Shown here: in pieces, positions 22,701-32,517 of the stretch
Layout: every line of letters begins with the position of its first letter
How positions within the stretch are numbered: position 1 is the stretch's first letter
Assembly: GCF_023101765.2 (NCBI RefSeq)
Contig: NC_064233.1
Location: 62,001 to 126,000, forward strand
Source: Spodoptera frugiperda
Taxonomy: Eukaryota; Arthropoda; Insecta; Lepidoptera; Noctuidae
Direction of reading: 5' to 3'
Length of the DNA stretch: 64,000 bases
Notes under the pieces: model-generated
The model's database searches: none
Seen by the model: the letters and a program-made list of their open reading frames with translations, nothing else
Told to the model about the DNA's origin: nothing
Made by a program: the position numbers and the translations under genes

Positions 22701-24724
22701 CGTATCTATTTATAATATAAGTAGAGTATAAATGGATGTATACCAGCCTCACCTTCAGTATCGCTAGTCTGCAGCACGCACGTGACGGTGGCGTCGGACG
22801 ACATCTCCCCGTCAGAGGGCGCCGCGTTCGCAACCAACTGGTAGCCCTCCTCGCCATCTTGACACCTGGAAAAGAAATATATTTCTATTGAATACTATTT
22901 CTATTTAATCTTCTGTATACTAATATTATAAAGCTGAAGAGTTTGTTTGTTTGAACGTGCTAATCTCCGGAGCTACTGGTCCGATTTGAATAATTCTTTT
23001 TGTGATAAATGATAAATGTACTATAAAACATCACACTATGACCAATAGGAGCCAAGCAGAGCGGGTGAAACCGCGCGGAAGTAGCTAGTATGACCATATA
23101 ACAAGAGCCTTTGACAGTCTGCTGGACTACGGACTACTACCTACTCCACATAAGAGGATTTTCTATAATCTCCACATATGGCAGGAGTTTATATTTATCA
23201 GAGTGTTGCTGCCTTCTTTTTTTTAAGAGGCGAAAATCATCCAATTACTTCTTCCGCCTTGGGCGAGGCGAGAGGGAGTGTCAGACTCTTACTGACTAAA
23301 AACCACCCCGTTCCTACTCCTGCTTTTCAAGCCGGAGCCCCGATAAACCCGCTAGGTAGTCGTTGACGTTCAAAGTGCATTCCCGGTCTATTTGAAATAA
23401 ATAATTTTGACTTTAGATACATACCTGACCAGCGTCAAATTGAGCAGATCTAAATGCACGAGCCCCTTGCCGCTGGCGTCCAGCACCTGCATGTACTTCG
23501 CTTCATTCTCCTCTCCATCCGTCAGGTCGGGCAGGATGCTACCCTGGAGGAGAAGGTGGAACCGTTAGGTGGTAGACCACAAACATACAATAAACACTAC
23601 AATATACACATAGGTCATATACAATTTTTAAAAGTTATGAGTTTCATGAAATAGATCTATTCCAAACACTAAGCTATTATACTATGAATTTTCGAAAATA
23701 ATAACATTTTGCCCAACCCGGGAATCGAACCCGAGAGACAACTGCAACTACTCAACCAATCAACTACGAGTTGATGGTGAATTTACAAACACATAACAAC
23801 AAAATCCGTAAAATAATTTGTGGATTACACAAAATCTTGTTCCGTACGGGAATCGAATCCGCGACTACGAAATAAACAATTCTTAGTTTGCACTAAATTA
23901 AATCTTTAAAACAATTTGTGGATCACACAAAAGCATGTTCCGTACTGGAATCGAACCTGCAACTACGCAAGTGCGGGTGTAACATGTACATAAATAAAAG
24001 CGAAAAAATCATCATGCAATAAAAATCATGCATAGGATTGGAAATCAGAAAAAAAATCAAACTATACCAAATTCCCAAACAACCCAAAAATAAATAAAGA
24101 AGGGGCACATTTAACCTGTAGATTTACCCGATCTTTTTCAAACGGAGTCACCTCCACTATCTGCAGCTGACCTGGAAACAAAATAACATCAAATTAACTT
24201 AAATAAAACACAGTTTGAGTAAACTGTTTTTTATAATAACTATTGTGAGTCATACATACATACATACATATCGTCACACCTTTAATCCCCGAAGGGGTAG
24301 GCAGAGGTGCACATCATGGCACGTAATGCCACTGTGTACACCCACATTTCACAATTTATATTGTAAGTCCCATGTAATAGGTAGTGAGGTTATTGCCATA
24401 TACCGGGCACATTTCCAGACTCCGTACTACCACTGAGAAATTTTCAAAAAACCAAAAAAAGCCTAGTAATAATTCAGACGTTAGTATGAGACTTACTAAA
24501 TTAACTAAAAATCACAGTTTACTCACATACATTAATGGAGAAAAGCTCTACTAGTTTCAACTGTTTCAAGTCACAGAGGGATCTCCTATACTCCATTATA
24601 AAAACATGAAGAATAGTTTTTTTTGACAAGTATACACTTGTGAAAACATAAGCTCACCATCTTTGTACTCCGCGGACAGGATCTGTCCATCAGAGGTCTC
24701 CACCGTCACCTCCTCATCCGACAT
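13771..24724 (-). CDS. Three-finger C2H2 zinc-finger protein (ten coding exons, 324 aa)
   Basis: Exons, 5' to 3' on the minus strand: 24724-24658, 24171-24116, 23543-23425, 22865-22753, 22083-21965, 21438-21383, 20506-20344, 15291-15181, 14444-14408, 13904-13771. All junctions are GT-AG, and the lengths sum to 975 nt (324 codons plus TGA). The N-terminal half is acidic (MSDEEVTVETSDGQIL... to about 160). Residues 183-192 form an RG/RK stretch (RGRGRGRKRK) that could be a nuclear signal or AT-hook-like. Three C-x2-C-x12-H-x4-H fingers follow: C214/C217/H230/H235, C256/C259/H272/H277 and C298/C301/H314/H319. The protein ends five residues after the last histidine. It is probably a nuclear DNA- or chromatin-binding protein; target unknown. 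An acceptor (TTTTCAG) just upstream of the ATG at about 24741 indicates a 5' UTR intron. Introns are full of SINEs, and intron 7 holds a non-LTR element. I do not recognise a specific orthologue. Confidence 0.85.
14056..14219 (-). repeat. tRNA-derived SINE (family A)
   Basis: It has the same order as 11911-12125, with head gggttcgattcccgcacgg and body tgtgatccacaaattgttg. It lies in the last intron of the zinc-finger gene, next to a Metulj-like fragment at 14225-14355. Confidence 0.7.
14225..14355 (-). repeat. Metulj-like repeat, partial
   Basis: It keeps the ccggtcgagccggcc and cgaagcatggctctc blocks. It is fused directly to the SINE head at 14219. Confidence 0.55.
14931..15062. other. GC-rich, CpG-rich island inside an intron
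   Basis: A block of roughly 130 bp is much richer in GC than its surroundings, with many CpG (cgcgcccgcgccgccaccgc and similar). It lies in the zinc-finger gene's intron 8, about 120 bp downstream of exon 8. No open frame with good splice sites was found. It could be a regulatory element, an alternative exon or an old GC-rich repeat. Confidence 0.35.
15783..16070 (+). repeat. Metulj-like repeat, near full length
   Basis: It runs from gtgtgggagagccatgcttc through the cggctcgaccgg, aacaacgcttgcgtt, ccggcaacgcacttgtaac and catgggcggcggcgattgc blocks to ttaccatcaggtgat. This is the best reference copy in the window. It abuts the 5' side of the non-LTR element. Confidence 0.7.
16081..19962 (+). 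mobile_element. Non-LTR retrotransposon with (TTTGAC)n tail
   Basis: The element includes the ORF2 above and a 3' UTR (19341-19962) ending in five to six TTTGAC-type repeats at about 19925-19960. Its last 240 bp recur at 25040-25275 (same orientation) and 22517-22735 (reverse), with a short piece at 23360-23413; these are 5'-truncated copies of the same family. The 5' edge is inferred from the end of the flanking repeat. No target duplication was identified. Confidence 0.75.
16374..19340 (+). CDS. CR1/Jockey-type retrotransposon ORF2: endonuclease-reverse transcriptase (988 aa)
   Basis: One uninterrupted frame. An apurinic-like endonuclease covers about residues 33-245: QNMQG (39-43), TEHW (65-68), GDFNVD (172-177) and SDHS (235-238). 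The reverse transcriptase covers about 500-770: NNYRPVS (538-544), FCDLSKAFD with catalytic D611 (609-617), GVPQGSILGP (667-676) and FADD (699-702), all intact. A C-terminal region follows to 988. The enzyme would nick target DNA and copy its own RNA into it. No ORF1 precedes it: only about 290 bp separate it from a Metulj-like repeat, so the element is either 5'-truncated or of a type without ORF1. It lies in intron 7 of the zinc-finger gene, in the opposite orientation. Catalytic residues look usable, so retrotransposition competence cannot be excluded. Confidence 0.92.
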   Translation: MNVTCIGKVSSGSLIKSKSKKIVHKKNTQDNLLQLFYQNMQGFSSKTLEIELFLEKFKYDIVCITEHWLKSYQVESINFKNYCVGNFFCRQSMIHGGSLILVKESVKYKERQDITLLSVEHTIELSCVELDRHIVVCVYRPPILQNLSIFNSVMEDVLQKTCSSSKHVIVCGDFNVDLLEKNNNCTNLLSLFKSFDLSNIFLEPTRVTSTSATCIDNIFCNCDYLHKDIVNRLPSDHSGLTVNFNTVTTVQNREIMFRQFTNKKIELLNHNLKNELGNQIHASEYPSEIYDNLLSIIKTQYDKLFPLKRKHIQCKFVFCDWATPGIRISREKLFELYGMKPFNSSEAFHSHVSRYSKIFKSVCKHAKALHISSKIKTAENKIKTTWNIINNETGRNKPRNVEFNLNTENGRISTNLKVAQEFESFFKNIPLKTTEALKSSPSLSIELLKSNVKECTSDFRFQYTNPQAVIKAFKDIKVKSTEDLWGMSVRICRSFIETIAPHLALIFNKSVDQGVFPNLMKHSKVVPLFKSGDSAEPNNYRPVSILPVLSKVFEKLILTQMLRHFNMNSIFHDQQYGFTKGRSTTDAGVALIKRIFASWEEAQDAIGIFCDLSKAFDCVEHGTLLLKLEHYGIRGVSLNLLKSYLQDRQLKVQINKVNSHGASVSMGVPQGSILGPFLFLAYINDLPHLFKNEPQMVLFADDTSLVFKINRRTNNYDDVNDALMKVQNWFTVNNLVLNDKKTKCIRFVLPNVKSNKCDILLNREKLEFVKETTFLGITVDDKLQWGPHITSLAGRLSSAAYAVWKIRQLTDIDTARLVYFSYFHSIMSYGILLWGQAADIESIFILQKRAVRAIYNLGRRESLREKFKEINIMTVPCQFIYENIMYVRKNLNLFDKVSDRHNYETRHKDRLSQPFFRLSKISKSFMGFGVKCYNKIPEEIKHLNERQFKLCIKKTMCRLAYYKLNDYIEDKNAWRQAGPAPQGNEKIK
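20113..20322 (+). repeat. tRNA-derived SINE (family A), full length
   Basis: The head is acggttggtgcggtggctag with B-box-like gggttcgatttccgc. The body and the ggggcaacgttttt 3' end follow, then an A-rich run. It stops about 20 bp before exon 7 of the zinc-finger gene (on the downstream side of its donor). Confidence 0.75.
20541..20800 (+). repeat. tRNA-derived SINE (family B), full length
   Basis: The head is acctcggtggcctagtggc with gggttcgattcccgggtcg. The ggcttttttcggtttttcg, ggcaataggctcacc and accccttcggggattaaagg regions follow, with a TATG-repeat tail. It is the best family B copy in the window. Confidence 0.75.
20816..21007 (+). mobile_element. Helitron-like non-autonomous element
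   Basis: It starts TC followed by aatactaatattataaagc and ends with a ccgcgcgg palindrome about 6 bp before CTAG, then T. These are Helitron end features. It is 192 bp with no open frame. Relatives lie at 22912-23088 and 36654-36859. Confidence 0.65.
21515..21755 (-). repeat. Metulj-like repeat
   Basis: In reverse it carries the acaccagaggcgttacaagt, gggaatcggggatgggg, caacgcaagcgttg and ccggtcgagccggcc blocks. It lies in intron 5 of the zinc-finger gene. Confidence 0.6.
21856..21945 (+). repeat. SINE family B head fragment
   Basis: It has ccaagtgattgcaagtgcg and ggtctcggattcgattcccg, then stops after gaagtattactgg. Only the tRNA-like head is left. Confidence 0.5.
22140..22395 (+). repeat. 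Metulj-like repeat
   Basis: It begins within the block, at gataccacggcctcacag, then gtgaagcaacgcttgcgtt, ccggcaacgcacttgtaac and catgggcggcggcgattgc. Its first part is missing. Confidence 0.6.
22517..22735 (-). repeat. 5'-truncated copy of the TTTGAC-tailed non-LTR element
   Basis: On the minus strand it matches the 3' UTR end of the element at 19714-19962, ending in tttgacttttgactttgac. It contains gagtttcttgctcgttcttc. It lies in intron 4 of the zinc-finger gene. Confidence 0.7.
22912..23088 (+). mobile_element. Helitron-like non-autonomous element
   Basis: A TC start, the tataaagctgaagagtttg block, ccgcgcgg palindrome and CTAG end match the 20816-21007 copy. About 15 bp is missing in the middle. 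Confidence 0.6.
23222..23413 (+). repeat. Repeat D piece fused to a non-LTR 3' tail piece
   Basis: From 23222 to 23362 it is repeat D (gccttgggcgaggcgagagg, agccggagccccg). From 23363 to 23413 it is the last part of the TTTGAC element (gttgacgttcaaagtgc, tttgaaataaataattttga). It ends close to exon 3 of the zinc-finger gene. Confidence 0.5.
23705..23975 (-). repeat. Three SINE head fragments in a row
   Basis: One family B head (acccgggaatcgaacccgag) is followed by two family A-like heads (gtacgggaatcgaatccgcg and gtactggaatcgaacctgc). They look like decayed tRNA-like heads, not tRNA genes. Confidence 0.4.
24268..24475 (-). repeat. tRNA-derived SINE (family B), lacks head
   Basis: A tail with accccttcgg-type and catacatacatacat sequence, then the cacatttcacaatttat and atggcaatag regions, ends near agcctagtaataa. 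The tRNA-like head is absent. Confidence 0.6.
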
Positions 24725-24740
24725 CTTGGATTAATTCTGA

Positions 24741-25990
24741 AAATTGTATAATAACCTTGTTATGAAACTAATAATGTGACAGACATACAAAAGGTATAAA
24801 AGTGTGTAAAATGGCTATTTTGGTTTAGGTACCATTTTGTTTTTTATTATAAAAATCTTTGCTCTGCACTAGGATTTTTTCCTTGTTGTGGATGTGTTTA
24901 CAAACATACAAGTTCACATACACATGACACCCAGACCTGGAACAACAATTTGTGGATCACACAAAGAGTTGTTCTGTGCAGGATTTAAACCCACTACCTG
25001 TTGCAGGACAGCCAGTTGCCAAGCCACCGCATCAACTGTGACCACAGAAACAATCAAAACAATGTAACCAAGAATTGTATTGTGAATCTGATTGAAAAAG
25101 AGTAACCTATCTAGTTTCTTGCTCGTTCTTCTCCATAGGAATCTACACTTTGGAACAAACAAATAGCCCAACTAGAGGACTGACCGACAGACAGACGTTA
25201 TTAATATTATATTTGCTTTGACATTAATAAGTATCTTCCTGGTCTATTTGAAATAAATAATTTTGACTTTGATCTAGTTGATCTAATGGTAAACAATCTC
25301 TCTCGCTCGGTCTGTTAAAAACAGTCAAACAAGTTGAACAAAAATAGAAATAAGGGTAGTGCCATTATTACTACAAACTAATAAAAGTGATTTTTCAATA
25401 CAAATTAGCTTATTTTCTTTACTTAATATTAAGATATTCTTTGATAGGGGTCTGTAGAATTATTTATATTGTAAAAGTGTTATTTATATTGTGTATGTAT
25501 GTATGTATGTGGTTCGTGTCTGCAAAAAGTTTAAGAAACCCTGGTCTAGGAGTAATAAAAAGGTCTGAAATAGGTTACAAAATAGAAAAAAATAATAAAT
25601 TACTTATCATAACTTTATGTGTATGGTATTACCAAAAATCGAAAAGATCGATAACCACACAGCTCGCCGTGAGGTTATATTCAACGTATTCTACATTTCT
25701 AATAAATATTTAAGCTTAATTCATCAACTTATTTACAAATCCCAACAAATAATAAACAAAATAAATGTCAATCAAGGTTTGTCAAAAATTCTTGCAACAC
25801 CAAATTCATTGTTGCCGTGTTTCTTTAATGGCGATCGAGTTTTTAATTTTATTATTGCAACAATCAATACTTACATTTAATGGCAACAATAAGGATTTCC
25901 AACACTCAAAATAATGGTCACAAGACGAATAACACGATTATATTAATAAAATAACTTCAATTAATGCGAGAAAATGGCGTCCTCAAGGTA
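24741..25990 (-). promoter_or_regulatory. Probable 5' UTR intron and promoter side of the zinc-finger gene
   Basis: On the minus strand, an acceptor (ttttcag) lies 16 bp before the start codon. A good donor, AAT|GTAAGT, lies at about 25875-25870. The sequence further upstream (to about 25990) is moderately GC-rich with TTGCCATT and GCCATTTTC words and would hold the first exon. No TATA box is seen. Inferred from splice signals only. Confidence 0.35.
24852..25276. repeat. SINE family A (minus) next to a non-LTR 3' end (plus)
   Basis: 24852-25030 is a degraded family A SINE on the minus strand. 25040-25276 is a plus-strand copy of the TTTGAC element's 3' end, with aaacaatgtaaccaagaatt and a tail of one to two tttgac units. 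Both lie in the 5' UTR intron of the zinc-finger gene. Confidence 0.6.
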
Positions 25991-28900
25991 TAATATAACT
26001 TTTTCTTCGTAAATTACGAGGCAAAGACGTTTCGGCGTTTCACAAGAGTTGCCAGTATCAATTTTGTTTACCCAACTTTTGCCTTTAAAATTACCGAAAA
26101 TTCTAATTGTTGGTTTTATTTTATATTAATTTATAAATAAAAGCAATATTTAATTATTATAATATTTTAAATCAAACAATATTTCTTTATATTTTTCTGA
26201 TTCAAATAATTTAATAAAATGGAATTATGTATACCAGAAAAACATTCATGACGTAACAATACAAAAATAGAGTGAATCTAAATAAAATAGAGCTGTTCTT
26301 TAATAAACATTTTATTTTATAACAAACATGTAACATCAAAAATGTTTTCATAATATAGTTTTTCTCTTTCTAATGTTCAACATTTATAATACTGTCTCTA
26401 TCTTCAATTTAATATGTCGACATGACGTTGTAGAGTCGGAATGTAGAGCTAAAAAGGTAAACAGATGACATCACACAACCAATCCGTAACAGGTAGAGGC
26501 GATGTGAAAGAGAATCTGCTGTCTTCTTCACTCTTATACGATTCTCATAAGAATATTTACAAAATTAGAACTTCGAATAAGAAAATAACTGCAAACTCTA
26601 CCTGAAAATAAAAAATATGACAAGATGGTGAACTGAATTTTGAACAAGTTTTGTTAAGTAACTATGGACTTAAATTGAGTAGTTTTGGAGAGAAAAAATA
26701 GTGAAATTGAAATCCTACATCGCGCTATCAAAGTTTTCACGCGTATTGGAAGGCGAACGTAATTTTAGCTCGAGATAGAGGGAGGTCCGTAGCTACTACG
26801 TAAACCGGTGCTGGCGAGGAACCGGTCTAACTCCTCGTCATCAGATATGTTGAAGCGTAAGCAATCATATAATGGTAAAATATAATGTCAAATATGTCAA
26901 GAAAAATGATAAAGAGAGACTAGGTCTCACCCACACGGTAGTAGCTGATTTGACTTCCTTTTTGTTGATTTAGGAAAGCAATTTTTAATGAAAAATTGTT
27001 CGAAATAAATTTAAAAACTCTTTTTGAACATTTTCCAATATTTTTCCGTGATTTAGTTGTAATAGAATAAGCGGAATCTTAGAGTGTAGTTTTTTAGCCA
27101 AAAATACACACATTTAGAGAAAACATAAAAAAATACAATAAAGAATTTGAAAAAATATAATATAACCAATACTTTTCGGAGAATTTTGATTATTTTTTTA
27201 AAGTTTTGAATGTCTCTACCACACAATTTCCAACTCTACCGCCTCAAATGGGGTTTCATTTATCAAATGAAACCCGAAACCCGTACCTGAGTTAATAAAG
27301 AGTGCGTTGTACCACGGTTACTACCGGTTAATGAACTCTCCTGACATTGTCGGTCAACGACATATACATTGAGTATCATGACAAAAAAAAAACAAAACAA
27401 AAACATACGATTTTCTTATCAAATCTGCTCAAATCATGTGTTTTTTGTTTTGGTAGAGTCGTATTACCTTGTTACCCGAATTGACTCTACATTGGTGATG
27501 GCCTAATTTCGGTAATGTGGATAAGAGAATATTAATGAATATGTACTTATTTACTTAAAATACTAGCTTTGTATTATAAATCAAGGGAATACATTTTAGA
27601 AATGGTTCTCAGCACAGGTTCAAGTCATAATTAGAAACTTTAATTTAGAAAGAAGCTTTCTGAAATAAATTACTGTTCAAAAATAATTGGTATACTAAAA
27701 AAGGAAAATTTAAAATAAAAAATAACAGAAAATATAAACTTTAAATCAACATTTTAAACAACAAAAGGAAGTCTAAGACGCTACTTCGGTGTATGTGAGA
27801 AGGACTCTCGTTTTTCATTGAAACAGAATGATTGAACATTATTCTTTAAACATTTTATATTAAACCCATACATGGCGACTATACAGACGACATATTCAGA
27901 TGGCGGAGGCTTAGACCGGCCCTCCGCCACGACCGGTTACCCGAGTAGCAATGGACCTCCCGACAGTACTGCAGGGCGTTTTATATTTAAGCAAACTCGA
28001 GTGGAAACTTTAATAGCGTGATGCAGGCCGAGGCTCCTGATTGGTTCGTCGGTATGACGTAGTTTCGTCGAGGATCGGATATTCAGAGTCCGGGAGAGAA
28101 AGTTAGGTAACCCTAGTTTTTGTGGGAGGATATAAATTTTATTCTTATTAGAGTGAACCAGATATTTCATGTAGGTCGTGTATTCTAATACCTGTGATGC
28201 AGTATTTCGATTTGAATACCCACCTTTACGTACACACAGATGATAATGCAATTACTAAAATCCTAATAAATACTTCTAAAGTCTTAAATATGTTTCTAAA
28301 TACATATTAGACAGAACAAAAACTAAATATACCCACCAGCTGCATATTATTAACAACAAGGGGCTTCTTAAAGAGGTCAATGACACCTGCAGGTACAAAA
28401 ACGTTCGCTCGTCGATGCAAGTCATTGTTCATTTTAGAATTTGGACTCTTTTTTAACCTAACTCTGGAATTACATGTTTCCTGAGAATAAAGTTTCCATA
28501 ACAATTGGTTTATTTGCGTGAAACAGATTTTGATCTTTGACGCGTAGTTCAATGTCATTCTATCCTCATTTGCACCTATCTTATTCAAGTCCAACTATTT
28601 TCGTCAGGTTTATCTCTACTTACCAAAATGCACTTCAAAAAAATCGAGTATCCTTATACCAGAAATATCCAATATGTACTGAGACTAGATCATAAATAAA
28701 TCTTTTTTCTGATAAGTTAATTTTGATTCCAATCCACTATTAACAAGAAATAATGCCGCAAAAAATAACCGATCATAATCCAAAATTTCTAAACCTGGTC
28801 AAGGTTTTTGACAGGAATCCAAAGTTTCAATATTTGGATTGAGTATTTGGTTCGGCCAGTAAACCAGAATTTCTAACGTACTGCAGTTTCTTACTGAGAC

Positions 28901-29480
28901 GGATGACGTAGAGCCGGCTGGAATTGATCGCTACCACGTCACAGCTCTGCGTAGTTGCAATGAAACACTAGCTACACTACACCTACACTCGATCAATACA
29001 AACAGCAACGTTTTGAACGCTATATCACTGATACATATTTGACGCATGGATTCCTATCGTGATTGGTAAATTCCGTTTGTTTAGGAAGTCCCGATTCAGT
29101 TTTGGATTTCTGTTTAAACTTGTGATGGCTGGATGATTTGCTTTATGCAAAAATAATCATATTGACAATTCTTATTTGAAATAAAGGTTTGAAAGAAAAT
29201 GAGAGTAGTAGTTTTATTGGAGCTACACTCGCTAATTTATTGATTCTTGGTTACTTATTAATCCCTTTCTATTATAGCGTAACGTGGTGCCTCAATATGA
29301 ATAATAAATCCAAAAACTCCGTTGAAAAAATAGTATGGAGTCTAGAATGTTATTTCTTTACATTTCAAAGCTTACCCCACAAGCCAGTAACTCGTGTTTA
29401 ATTAAAACCTATGTATATCTAGAATTGTTGCACTTATTATCAATAGTGCACTTCCGCTCTACCTTACATTGTCCTCGCAA
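25991..29480. other. AT-rich intergenic DNA, no supported gene
   Basis: No long frame with flanking splice sites was found. Minus-strand frames at 27937-28251 and 28307-28594 are open by chance as far as can be told. A minus frame of about 40 codons ending at 26765 is discussed as a finding. No known repeat family was recognised over most of this stretch. Confidence 0.5.
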
Positions 29481-29487
29481 CAAATAG

Positions 29488-29495
29488 TATAAATA
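29488..29495 (+). promoter_or_regulatory. TATA box of a possible small gene
   Basis: TATAAATA sits 56 bp before an ATG at 29544. An initiator-like atcagcagt lies about 20-30 bp downstream of it. Confidence 0.35.
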
Positions 29496-29543
29496 GCTTG
29501 GCAAGATAATCAGCAGTCCATAAATCATTGCTTTGGAGACAGA

Positions 29544-29778
29544 ATGAAACAATGTAGTTACTATCTACACGTGTCTTGTGATTCATTCAACTGTGGAGAC
29601 TTTCTTTAAGATAGTCTTATTGCAATATTACTCAATCTTGCAGACATTGAACTCTTTTCCTCGCACTCTGGCCGCGCTCAATGGTCTCTTGGATGCAAAT
29701 CCAACAAATGATCTGTTCGTGGATGGATGGAAGGAGATTTTGTCGGAGTGTCTGAAGTACTGCGAGGCGAACTCATGA
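29544..29778 (+). CDS. Possible small two-exon gene (53 aa), function unknown
   Basis: Proposed exons are 29544-29570 (MKQCSYYLH) and 29644-29778. The 73-bp intron starts gtgtct (a weak donor) and ends atcttgcag after a possible branch site. The second exon reads TLNSFPRTLAALNGLL... and ends LKYCEANS before TGA. AATAAA follows at 29864. Together the TATA box, short transcript and poly(A) signal look like a compact gene, but the donor is poor and no family is recognised. The second exon could instead be the last exon of a longer gene. Confidence 0.3.
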
Positions 29779-29863
29779 ATGCTGTTAATTCCTGTTTCAT
29801 TATGTTTTAGTTATGTATGTAAGTTGCTTTAATTGGTTATCTACCGTTGTAACTTTTGAATTA

Positions 29864-29869
29864 AATAAA
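29864..29869 (+). terminator. Polyadenylation signal AATAAA
   Basis: It is the first of three overlapping AATAAA copies (aataaataaataaat), 86 bp after the TGA of the small candidate gene. Confidence 0.35.
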
Positions 29870-29944
29870 TAAATAAATGCACCGAGTGTGTCAGTCGTAT
29901 GTACCTTTATTGCTCATTTCTGAATAGAAATATTTTTTGCAACG

Positions 29945-30210
29945 TCAAGTGCAACTTTTTATCCCCGAAGGAAATGAAATAATGCCGCTATGTTCAATGT
30001 ACACCCATTGTTCACCATTTGTGTTATAAGCCCTATGTCATAGGTAAGCCTATTTCCATATACTGGGCACAATTTCAGACTCCGTGTTACTTCTGAGAAA
30101 TTTTCGTAAAACCGAAAAAAGCCCAGTAGTGCTTTGCCCGATCTGGGAATCGAACCCGAGACCCCTTGTCTGGCAGTCGCACTTGTAACCACTCGACCAA
30201 CGAGGCAGTC
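29945..30210 (-). repeat. tRNA-derived SINE (family B), full length
   Basis: The head on the minus strand is gactgcctcgttggtcgagt with gggttcgattcccagatcg. Body and tail follow in order to 29945, ending near tttttatccccgaagg. Confidence 0.7.
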
Positions 30211-32400
30211 CAGTCTAGTGAATAGAAATATTTCTCCGAGTTTGAAAAAACATCATCATCAACAGTACATTTTAGTATACTGCTGAACTATGAAGAGTCA
30301 TGATATAAAGAGAAGGTTCATAGTCTTGCAGTTGCAGCAATCTTAGCAATACCATTGAATTTGCCATCATCTCCACGCTTGAAAGGAAAAACCATAAGTC
30401 GTTTGAAATAGGAAAGAAATATTTTAATACGTGATAGTATTTAGTTCTACATATCTGACAGACAAGCATTAAACTTTCATGTTATTAAATTGTCATCATT
30501 TAATGCAAAAAGTGCACACAGCAACTCAAGTGTTTGGTTTGTACGAACCGCATTGCATCTTCCGGCAAACACAGACACGTCACGCATGCGTGCTTCGTCG
30601 ATGCGCTCTATTTATTTATTAAAGTCAGGACTATTTGTTTTTGATACTAAAATTCGTATTTAATCTATTGAACCGGCCATTCTAGAAGTCCTTGGGGTAA
30701 GCCCATACGTATTAGAAGACTTCTTATGGCAGGTATGATGATGGTGATGTTATATTGGATAACCATGAGACCTATTTATGTGTAGAGCAGATTTGGTTTT
30801 GTGGTTTTCATCTTAATCAAGAATGTCCCACATTTAGTTCTCCGTGGACATAGAAATAGCTAGCTAGCAAAAGTCTATGAAGAATTTAAAAAACCGAATT
30901 TCAAAAATATTCAACAACACTCCGCTCTACTCCTAGAATCGAATTCACAATCTCTACTACAGTAATCGCATTTAAAACTAATTTAACAAGACAGTCATAA
31001 CATCATACGACAGTATTATTATCATCAAGTTCTTTCAACTCTACCTCTAACGCACGACTCTACATTCGCACTAAGTAACTGAATAAAGTAAGCATGCAAC
31101 TTGACCTTAACGTTCTTCATTCATAAAACCGGATTGCCACCCCCCTTCTACTGGATAGCACAGAGTAACTTATGGTAGAGACGTACAGATATTATGCTTT
31201 TACTGCGTACAAGAGCGTATGTACGCCACTGTCATTTTGAGACTGGTCTATCAATTAAGAATGTTGATATTAAAAATCGAATTCTAAAATACTAGACGCA
31301 GATGACTAAAACTTTCCACCTATAACTCAGAATCACAATGAGCATTTAAAACTCTACATATCATAATTTGCTAACAAAAAAATGGTAATGAGTAAATTTT
31401 CTTAAGCCAAAAGTTTGCTGCTAACAGTACCTAATACCCAAAAAAATAGTATATCATTTTAAAGGTAAAAATTCTGCTAAAATCTCTGAATTGTAGACTA
31501 CTCTACCCTCCTGAATCGCGGTATTGAAGTTTTCGCGGCACTTGGTACATGAGCGACGGTTTCGCGTGTTACAACAGGGAGTCCGGTGCCACAAGGTAAA
31601 GTGGTCCTGTGCATCCACTTCAATCAAGTGCACGGCACAATAATATTCAGACAGCCACGATCTCAGTCGCTAAAATAATAACTTCAAGATTTGCCATTCT
31701 GTCGACTAGAAGAAATTGCTAGACTGTATTTGGAATACCCGCGACTCAGTAGAATGACGAATGCTTGAACTTGACAATGAATGCTTACAGCACCTATGTG
31801 GTTAATATGACTCCTTTTTGGAACATTTTTATAGCTTTATTTTATATATTTTTTATGAAAACTAAAGTATAATTTAATTCTGGCCAAGTGCTAATAGATA
31901 GTCGCTTAGTATTTATTATTAATTGAATTTTGTGTTTTATTTTACTCAACCTGGAATTCTATTTAAACATTAATTTAGTTATATAGAACTTAGGTAAAAG
32001 AAACATCGCACAAAATATCACGCTCATCTAACGACATCTGTTGTAGCATCCAAGAATGAAGTTATTCAGCGAGAAAACGACATTGGCCCCTCTATTCTAA
32101 CAAGAGTAAGTAAGTAACTGAGCTACTATCTCCTTATTTCGAATGTAAGAACCACGAGGGCGCTCGTTGATGTAGAAAGTTTTAAACCCAATTTGTATTT
32201 ATTCACAGTCAATTCACCAACTCGATGTTTTTGAAATATTGTAGTCATAAAAATATTCTAGATTACATATTCTTCAAAATAAAAAATCTCCCTAAAAATA
32301 GATTTTCCCTACGCTAATGACAACCCCAAAATAAGGGATGTACTGCGCAAGTCAAATGTCTGTCAAATCCGATTTGTCAAATATCAGCAACGCGACAACA
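30211..32400. other. AT-rich intergenic DNA, nothing recognised
   Basis: No frame of convincing length, no splice-paired exons and no known repeat family were seen. Scattered ACTCTAC words occur here and in 26.4-27.5 kb, without regular spacing. Confidence 0.45.
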
Positions 32401-32517
32401 AATCTTTGAAAATGATTAAATATTAATTAAAGGCGTGTGTTTTAATATTATTTTACTAAAAGAAAATATTACAATATTATTTTCGAACGCATTCATATTA
32501 AAAGTATTCGTTTTGAG

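Noticed and set aside
26400..31520. Scattered ACTCTAC/GTAGAGT words
   Set aside because: A dozen or so copies without regular spacing or shared flanks; compatible with chance or old repeat decay.
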